Positions 58,991 to 64,000 of a stretch of 64,000 bases of DNA are shown in pieces. A program made the translations under genes and the position numbers. The notes beneath the pieces are model-generated. The model saw only the letters and a list, made by a program, of their open reading frames with translations, did not search any database and had not been told where the DNA came from. This stretch comes from Planctomycetia bacterium (GTDB lineage Bacteria; Planctomycetota; Phycisphaerae; UBA1845; UTPLA1), in contig JABTTW010000002.1 in NCBI GenBank assembly GCA_015075745.1, positions 944,453 through 1,008,452 of the forward strand. Reading direction: 5' to 3'. Numbering within the stretch: the first letter of the stretch is position 1; every line of letters begins with the position of its first letter.

Positions 58991-61401
58991 AAACCTCACC
59001 CGCACAACCAACCGGGATCGTCGCCCCAACGAAGTCCAATCCGCTCGTCGATCCCTCCACCACGCCGTACAAGGAAGCCCCCCACGGCCCTGTCGGCCGC
59101 AGCGAGCGCCGCATCGACGGCACCGAAAAAGTCCTCGGCACCTGCCTCTACGGCGCCGATCTCTTCTTCAATCGCGCCGACTACTTCGCACGCGTCGTCC
59201 GCTCCGAGAAGGCCCACGCCCGTATCATCAAAATCGATACCGCCGCCGCGTCAAAGTCCCCCGGCGTCGTCGCCGTCTACACCGCCAAGGACATGCCCGG
59301 CACAAACCGCCAGGGCCTCATCCACCGCGATCACCCCGTCCTCGCCGAAGACAAAGTGCTCTATCGCGGTGACGCCGTCGCCATCGTCCTTGCAGAAAAT
59401 GAGCACGCCGCCAACCGCGGCATAGAAGCCGTCAAGGTCGATTACGAAGACCTCCCCGTCGTCGCCGACTTCGACGACGCCCTCGCCGAAGACGCCCCCC
59501 GCCTGCATCCCAACGGCAACATCATGGGCGGCAAGCGCATCCGAAAAGGTGACACAGATGCGGCACTATCCGCCGGCGATGTCATCATCAGCGAGACTTT
59601 CCTCACCCAGACCGTCGATCACGCCTTCCTCGATATCGAGGCCGGCATCGCCCAATGGGATGGACGCCTCCTCACCATCCAGGTCTCCGGCCAATGGGCC
59701 CACGAAGAACGCCGCCTCATTGCCCTCGCCCTCGGCCTGCCCATGGAAGCCGTCCGCATCATCACCCCCGCGACCGGCGGCGCATTCGGCGGCCGCGAAG
59801 ACCTCTCCATCCAGGTCTACCTCGGCGTCTGCGCCCTCAAGCACCCCGGCAAGACCATCGCCATGCGCTACAGCCGCGAAGAGTCCATGCGTGCCCGCCA
59901 CAAGCGCCACGCCATGCGAATCCACTACACCGTCAGCGCAAAGAAAGACGGCACCCTCACCGCCGCCAAGATCACGATCTACTCCGACGAAGGCGCCTAC
60001 GCCTCAACCGGCCCCGCCGTCCTTCGCAAATCCGCCAGCCACGCCACCGGCCCGCTCCGCATCCCAAATGTCTACGTCGACGTCTACGGCGTCTTCACCA
60101 ACAACAACCCCACCGGTGCCATGCGCGGCTTCGGCGCCTGCCAGATGGCCATCGCCTACAACGGCATGATGGACCGCCTCGCCGCCCGCCTCGGCATCGA
60201 CCGCATCGAACTCTGGAAAAAGAACCTCATCCTCGCCGGCGATTCCGTCACCACCGGCCAGGTCATTCCCGTCGCCACCGCCGTCGAGTGCGTCGACGCG
60301 GCCCTCCACCAGTTCCAATCGAAAAAACATCACGACCGCCCCCTCGCCCCCCACGAAAAACGCGGCTGGGGCCTTTCCGTCATCTGCTTCGGCCTCGGCT
60401 ACGGCGACGGTTTCCCCGATGCCAGCCGCGCCACAGTAAAGTTCAACGCCGCCGGCCGAGTCGAGGTCTACACCGGCGCCGTCGAATACGGCCAAGGCCT
60501 CCTCAACATGGCGGCGCAAATCACCGCCGAAGAACTCGGCGTCCCCTTCTCACAAGTCGACGTAATCTGGGCAGACACCGGCCGCACACAGGAATCCGGC
60601 TCCTCCTCCGCCACGCGGCAAACCTACTTCACCGGAAACGCCGTCAAGATCGCCGCCAGCGAGCTCCGTGAACAGGTCCTCGACATCGCCGGCAAGCTGC
60701 TCAACGTCCACCCGCACGAACTCGACCTCCACGATGGCAAAGCCGTCGGCCGCTTCGACCCCGCCCTCGTCGCCCCCATCGCCCAGATCGTCGCCGAAGG
60801 TCGCAAGCGAGAATATCCCCTGGAGGCAAACGGAATCTTCAAGCCGCGCACCGTCTGCGAAGACTATGAAACAGGCCAGTCCCCCCGCTCATTCATCACT
60901 TATCTCTTCGGCTCTCACATCGCCCAGGTCGTCGTGGACACAGAGACCGGCGAAACCCGCGTCGAGCGATTCATCGTCTGCCACGACGTCGGCAAGGCTA
61001 TCAACCCCCAAAGCGTCGCCGGCCAGATGATCGGCGGCGCCACTCAGGGCATCGGCATGGCCCTCATGGAAGAGGTCATCATGGAGAACGGCGTGATGAA
61101 GAATCCCAACTTCACCGACTACATCCTCCCCACCTTCCGCGACGTCCCCACCATCGAAACGGTCATTCTGGAAACCGACGATCCCGGTGGCCCCTTCGGC
61201 GCGCGCGGCATCGGCGAGCCCCCGCTCATCGCCGCCACCCCCGCCGTCCTCTCAGCCATCGCCAACGCCATCGGCGTCAGCCCCCACACCACGCCCTGCA
61301 CCCCCCAGCGCGTATGGGAACTCCTCCACCCCGATCAGGCCGCGGTCCCCTACGAAGCGAGACTCTCCACCGCCCCGCCCCACGTGCGTTTGTCACATTG
61401 A
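58987..61401 (+). CDS. Molybdenum hydroxylase large, molybdopterin-binding subunit (xanthine dehydrogenase family)
   Basis: An 804-residue large subunit from ATG 58987, which overlaps the small-subunit TGA (ATGA); the frame is open much further upstream but only as a shadow of the small subunit. The first domain has GRSERRIDGTEKVLGTCLYGADLFF and VLYRGDAVAIVLAENEHAA. Cofactor-site marks are ITPATGGAFGGREDLSIQVYLGVCALK, NPTGAMRGFGACQMAIAYNGMMDRLA, ESGSSSATRQTYFTGNAVKIAA and the catalytic Glu in GARGIGEPPLIAATPAVLSAIANAIG. The CO-dehydrogenase-specific AYRCSFR loop is absent, so a purine or aldehyde/heterocycle substrate is more likely. The exact substrate is not determined. Confidence 0.95.
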   Translation: MKTSPAQPTGIVAPTKSNPLVDPSTTPYKEAPHGPVGRSERRIDGTEKVLGTCLYGADLFFNRADYFARVVRSEKAHARIIKIDTAAASKSPGVVAVYTAKDMPGTNRQGLIHRDHPVLAEDKVLYRGDAVAIVLAENEHAANRGIEAVKVDYEDLPVVADFDDALAEDAPRLHPNGNIMGGKRIRKGDTDAALSAGDVIISETFLTQTVDHAFLDIEAGIAQWDGRLLTIQVSGQWAHEERRLIALALGLPMEAVRIITPATGGAFGGREDLSIQVYLGVCALKHPGKTIAMRYSREESMRARHKRHAMRIHYTVSAKKDGTLTAAKITIYSDEGAYASTGPAVLRKSASHATGPLRIPNVYVDVYGVFTNNNPTGAMRGFGACQMAIAYNGMMDRLAARLGIDRIELWKKNLILAGDSVTTGQVIPVATAVECVDAALHQFQSKKHHDRPLAPHEKRGWGLSVICFGLGYGDGFPDASRATVKFNAAGRVEVYTGAVEYGQGLLNMAAQITAEELGVPFSQVDVIWADTGRTQESGSSSATRQTYFTGNAVKIAASELREQVLDIAGKLLNVHPHELDLHDGKAVGRFDPALVAPIAQIVAEGRKREYPLEANGIFKPRTVCEDYETGQSPRSFITYLFGSHIAQVVVDTETGETRVERFIVCHDVGKAINPQSVAGQMIGGATQGIGMALMEEVIMENGVMKNPNFTDYILPTFRDVPTIETVILETDDPGGPFGARGIGEPPLIAATPAVLSAIANAIGVSPHTTPCTPQRVWELLHPDQAAVPYEARLSTAPPHVRLSH

Positions 61402-61547
61402 ATTTAAGCGAGCAAGCTGAGCGCAAGCCGAGCACAGCCGCCATCATCGGCCATGGGCATGCGATGCCGCTTGCCCTGCGCCGATGCGCGCGGACAGACC
61501 GCTGGACCTATCGTGAATTCGAAGGACGAAGAGGAAACTGCCTGGGG

Positions 61548-61808
61548 CTACGCTGGCAAGCTATGAAGAATCTCAAACGCCGCCTGCACCACCGGCTGCG
61601 ACGTCGTACTCGCATCGCCCAGCGACAGGAAGAAGGCGTTAATCACCGCCGACGCCAAAGTCGTCAGCGAGGTGGACAAACCCGTCAGCACGGAGTCGCG
61701 CACCTCTGCATCGCAGCCGCCCAGATTGAACTGCAACGCCATTCCGCCGACCAGCAGCGGCATCAGAATCTTCGATTTCACCAGGCGGGTTGCTAACGAT
61801 CGCTTCAT
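61548..61808 (-). CDS. Small lipoprotein of unknown function
   Basis: An 86-residue protein starting at ATG 61808, fixed by GGAG six bases upstream; a longer frame to 61823 is less likely. The N-terminus is a basic segment, then a hydrophobic run (ILMPLLVGGMALQFNLGGC) ending in a lipobox-like LGGC. The mature part is hydrophobic and Ser/Thr-rich (LTGLSTSLTTLASAVINAFFLSLGDASTTSQPVVQAAFEIL) and could form an amphipathic or membrane-active helix. No domain is recognised. It is convergent with the molybdenum hydroxylase operon and followed upstream by alr on the same strand. Confidence 0.7.
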   Translation of the reverse strand: MKRSLATRLVKSKILMPLLVGGMALQFNLGGCDAEVRDSVLTGLSTSLTTLASAVINAFFLSLGDASTTSQPVVQAAFEILHSLPA

Positions 61809-61998
61809 GATGATCTCCTTCACTTAAGCCCGCCGGCGAGGAAGACGCCGCACTTGCTACGCCTAATAACAATCGGACTCATCTGGCGGTGAACTCCACC
61901 GCGAGCCCCTTTCAGCCCCGATTGCGGGGTACCGGCTGGGATTCGGCGGAGGTTCCCCCCGAAATCCTCTTACGCATCGGACCAAAACGGGTTGCGGA

Positions 61999-63171
61999 TT
62001 AGCTTCTCGCCGCCAGCGGCCGATATCCCGCGCAGCTTTTGCCGACGCGCAGCCGATCGATCCGCCGCCCCAGAAGGCACGTCACCTCATACGAGATCGT
62101 CCCCAGCCGTCGCGCCACCTCATCCACCCCATTCGGACGGTCATTGTCGTTATCCAGCAAAACCACCTCGTCCCCAACCCCCACCCCGGAAAGCTCCGTC
62201 AAATCCAACGCCAGTTGATCCATGCTCACGCGACCGACAACCGGCGCATCGCCCCATTCCGTGCCCACGATCATGTTGTTCGACAGCATCCGCGGGAACC
62301 CGTCCGAGTACCCCGCCGGAATGATCCCCAGCCGCGTCGGTCGATTCGTCACAAAGGTCCGTCCATACCCCACGCCGTGCCCCTTCGGCAGTTCCTTCAC
62401 CGCCGTCAGGTGCGTCACCACCCGAAGAATCGGTCGAAGGTCAACCTGACCCCGCATGTGACGCGACGGATAATAACCGTAAAGCGCCAGCCCCGGCCGA
62501 ACCATGTCCAGATGCGCATCTGGCAGTGCAATCGTCGCGGCACTGTTGGCCAGGTGACGGATGACACCCGGCGGAAGCGCCGCCCCCACCTCGTCGAGAA
62601 ACCGTCGAAACACCCCGACCTGCCGCTCCGCGACGCTCACCTCCTCAAAATCGGCCGTTGCAAAGTGCGAATAAACGCCGGTCAGCCGTAGCTGCGGCGT
62701 GCGTAGAATATCGCGCACAACCCCCGCGGCATCCTCGGCCAGCACCCCCATCCGCCCCATGCCTGTATCCACTTTGACATGCACGTCGATCGGCGCGCTC
62801 AAACGCTGCCGCGATAGGTACTCGACCACCGCCCCATCCGCGATCGTGATACTCAGCCGATGATCCTCAATCACCCCCAGGCGCTCGCCACGCTCCGCCG
62901 CGTCCGCCACGCCCAGCACATTCCCCAGAACCAGGATCGGCCGGTCCCAGCCGAGGTCCCGCAGCTCCACCGCTTCAAACAACGTCGCCACCGCCGCCAT
63001 GTCCGCCCCGGCCTCATACAGAACCGGCGCGACCATCGCCATCGAGTGCCCGTACGCATCCGCCTTCAGCGGCGCGCACAGTTTCACCCCCGGCCGACAA
63101 CATGACTTCAACGCGTGATAGTTGTGGAGCAGATCGTCTGTGTTGATTTGAGCGAGTAGATCGGAGCGCAT
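61999..63171 (-). CDS. alr: Alanine racemase
   Basis: A 390-residue PLP enzyme that makes D-alanine for peptidoglycan. ATG 63171 gives MRSDLLAQINTDDLLHNYHALK; the open frame extends 67 residues upstream with no homology pattern. The PLP lysine is in LCAPLKADAYGHS. Other marks are VHVKVDTGMGRMGVL, GVYSHFATADFEE, IRHLANSAATIALPDAHLDMVRPGLALYGYYP, the catalytic Tyr in GHGVGYGRTFVTNRPTRLGIIPAGYSDGFPR, and GRVSMDQLALDLT. The complete set of residues indicates an active enzyme. It is divergent from rplA. Its presence argues for a peptidoglycan wall. Confidence 0.96.
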   Translation of the reverse strand: MRSDLLAQINTDDLLHNYHALKSCCRPGVKLCAPLKADAYGHSMAMVAPVLYEAGADMAAVATLFEAVELRDLGWDRPILVLGNVLGVADAAERGERLGVIEDHRLSITIADGAVVEYLSRQRLSAPIDVHVKVDTGMGRMGVLAEDAAGVVRDILRTPQLRLTGVYSHFATADFEEVSVAERQVGVFRRFLDEVGAALPPGVIRHLANSAATIALPDAHLDMVRPGLALYGYYPSRHMRGQVDLRPILRVVTHLTAVKELPKGHGVGYGRTFVTNRPTRLGIIPAGYSDGFPRMLSNNMIVGTEWGDAPVVGRVSMDQLALDLTELSGVGVGDEVVLLDNDNDRPNGVDEVARRLGTISYEVTCLLGRRIDRLRVGKSCAGYRPLAARS

Positions 63172-63395
63172 CGCATCCCTGCCTTCGTCCGCATGATAAA
63201 CATCGACTTCCCGCCCGACAAAGTTTCGCGGCCTTGCTCCTCCCCGTACGTCCGGCGTTGCCGACGGTTTCCCCTTCTCCGATGTGGGCCTGCGAAGCCC
63301 GGGCGCCCCGCCGGACCGACCCCCTCCCCGCAAATTGCGATTATCCCCTGTCATTTCACGGCTTATGTCCATCCACGTCCGACCCCGCGCACACC

Positions 63396-63424
63396 TTGAA
63401 GAGCGTCGGCAAATGCCCTACACT
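63396..63424 (+). promoter_or_regulatory. Probable promoter of rplA
   Basis: TTGAAG (63396-63401) and TACACT (63419-63424) are separated by exactly 17 bp, each matching four of six consensus bases. Transcription would start near 63431, leaving a leader of about 110 bases before rplA. Confidence 0.6.
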
Positions 63425-63491
63425 GCTGGGCTCGATTTCAGGCGGCATGCGTTGCCCCTCGCGACCTGTCCGCCGACCAAACGTCGCCCGA

Positions 63492-63511
63492 CCACGAGCC
63501 GCTGATCGTGG
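63492..63511 (+). promoter_or_regulatory. Hairpin in the rplA leader
   Basis: CCACGA (63492-63497) pairs perfectly with TCGTGG (63506-63511) around an 8-base loop, 32 bases ahead of the start codon. L1 represses its own operon by binding a leader stem in many bacteria, so this is a candidate site, but the L1-binding motif itself was not identified. Confidence 0.35.
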
Positions 63512-63543
63512 CAGACCGAAAGGTCGTTAACAGAGGATTGCAC

Positions 63544-64000
63544 ATGTCAGAAAAAGAAGAAGCCGTTCCCGGCGTCGAAGCCGCCGCCGAATCGACTCCC
63601 CCGAAGAAGAAGGCCAAGGCCAAAAGCAAGGACCCGGCCAAGGCACAAGCTGCCCCAGAAGGCGGCGACTCCGGACAGCGCAAGAAGCGCGGTCGCCCGA
63701 TGCGCGGCCTCTCCAAGCGCCACGCCCAGAATCTCAAGCTCGTCGAGAAGGACAAGAAGCATCCCCTTCCCGATGCCCTCAAGTTGCTCAAGCAACTGAC
63801 CAAGGGAACGAAATTCGACCAGACCGTCAACATCGTCATGCACCTCGGCATCGATCCCAAGAACGCCGAGCAGATGATTCGCGGCGCAGTTTCCCTGCCG
63901 CGCGGCATCGGCAAGAAGAAGCGCGTCATCGCCTTTGTCGACGGCAACGAGGCCGACGAAGCCAAGGCTGCCGGCGCCGTTGAAGTCGGTGTCGACGAGC
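63544..64000 (+). CDS. rplA: Ribosomal protein L1, 3' end cut by window edge
   Basis: The visible 152 residues start at ATG 63544 with GAGGA upstream. The first 65 residues are an extension rich in Lys, Ala, Glu and Pro (for example PPKKKAKAKSKDPAKAQ) and containing KKRGRPMRG, an AT-hook-like motif. The L1 core begins with RGLSKRHAQNLKLVEKDKKHPLPDALKLLKQL and goes on with FDQTVNIVMHLGIDPKNAEQMIRGAVSLPRGIGKKKRVIAFV, the standard rRNA-binding domain I. L1 forms the mobile stalk at the ribosomal E site. rplK, which usually stands directly upstream, is not here. Confidence 0.96.
   Translation, partial: MSEKEEAVPGVEAAAESTPPKKKAKAKSKDPAKAQAAPEGGDSGQRKKRGRPMRGLSKRHAQNLKLVEKDKKHPLPDALKLLKQLTKGTKFDQTVNIVMHLGIDPKNAEQMIRGAVSLPRGIGKKKRVIAFVDGNEADEAKAAGAVEVGVDE

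Larger units (their letters stand above)
63172..63543. other. Intergenic control region between alr and rplA
   Basis: No gene is supported here. It holds the rplA promoter and a 110-base leader with a hairpin, annotated separately. For alr no promoter stands out. Confidence 0.5.

Noticed and set aside
61824-61998. Possible small RNA or gene between the small lipoprotein and alr
   Set aside because: No stable hairpin followed by a T-tract and no frame with a usable start.

Overview
The window looks like a chromosomal segment of an uncultured, GC-rich, Gram-negative (diderm) bacterium, most probably a planctomycete of the Phycisphaerae type. That placement is inferred from lipopolysaccharide genes (kdtA, lpxI, an LptD-like protein), a dockerin-type repeat fused to a small membrane protein beside an ECF sigma factor, a Lys/Ala-rich extension on ribosomal protein L1, small orphan secreted proteins, and mixed use of strong Shine-Dalgarno sites, GTG/TTG starts and leaderless-looking starts. 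No rRNA, phage, integrase, transposase or CRISPR array was seen. One tRNA (Asp, GTC) is present.

Layout. (1) 1-12.7 kb, minus strand: a Wzx/Wzy-type exopolysaccharide cluster read right to left: TPR-SPOR lipoprotein, Wza, Wzz, a tyrosine-kinase-like ATPase with an altered P-loop, Wzy, Wzx, a GT2-GT4 fusion, GT4, WecG, and the first codons of another gene running off the left edge. (2) 13-25.4 kb: a large LptD-like outer-membrane protein behind a perfect TTGACA/TATAAT promoter, a pseudo-receiver diguanylate cyclase, gpmA, a dipeptidyl-peptidase IV-like lipoprotein, a small exported orphan, a SEC-C protein, kdtA, a Tat-exported glycosylasparaginase and a PP2C/SpoIIE phosphatase. (3) 25.4-34.6 kb: DinB, rhomboid, moaB, then a phosphate island: phoR, phoB and two DUF47-PiT modules transcribed away from each other. 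Two three-unit, 11-bp-period Pho-box-like sites sit in front of phoB and between the divergent modules. (4) 34.7-38.5 kb: GT2 with a divergent glucose-6-phosphate-isomerase-like protein, then an ECF sigma factor with its dockerin-tailed membrane partner, ending in an intrinsic terminator. (5) 38.9-51 kb: pntAA-pntAB-pntB, HDAC-like deacetylase overlapping nfo, P1B-ATPase, DUF309, lpxI-epimerase, and glgP. (6) 51.2-57.3 kb: tRNA-Asp, MlaF and MlaD homologues without a permease, a CAP-domain lipoprotein, pcm, and a ribH-nusB-ftsY run. (7) 57.3-64 kb: a palindromic intergenic repeat, a three-subunit molybdenum hydroxylase, a small lipoprotein, alr, and rplA (cut by the right edge) with its own promoter.

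Together the genes describe a cell with an LPS-bearing outer membrane (kdtA, lpxI, LptD, MlaFD), capsule or EPS export, phosphate sensing tied to low-affinity PiT uptake rather than Pst, and ordinary carbon, redox and housekeeping functions. I did not find a wholly new multi-gene system. The best candidates for something undescribed are the Pho-box/mirrored PiT arrangement, the sigma factor with a dockerin-tailed partner, the P-loop-altered kinase, and the PGI-like protein with a rewritten C-terminal signature. All calls come from reading the sequence; no database search was run.
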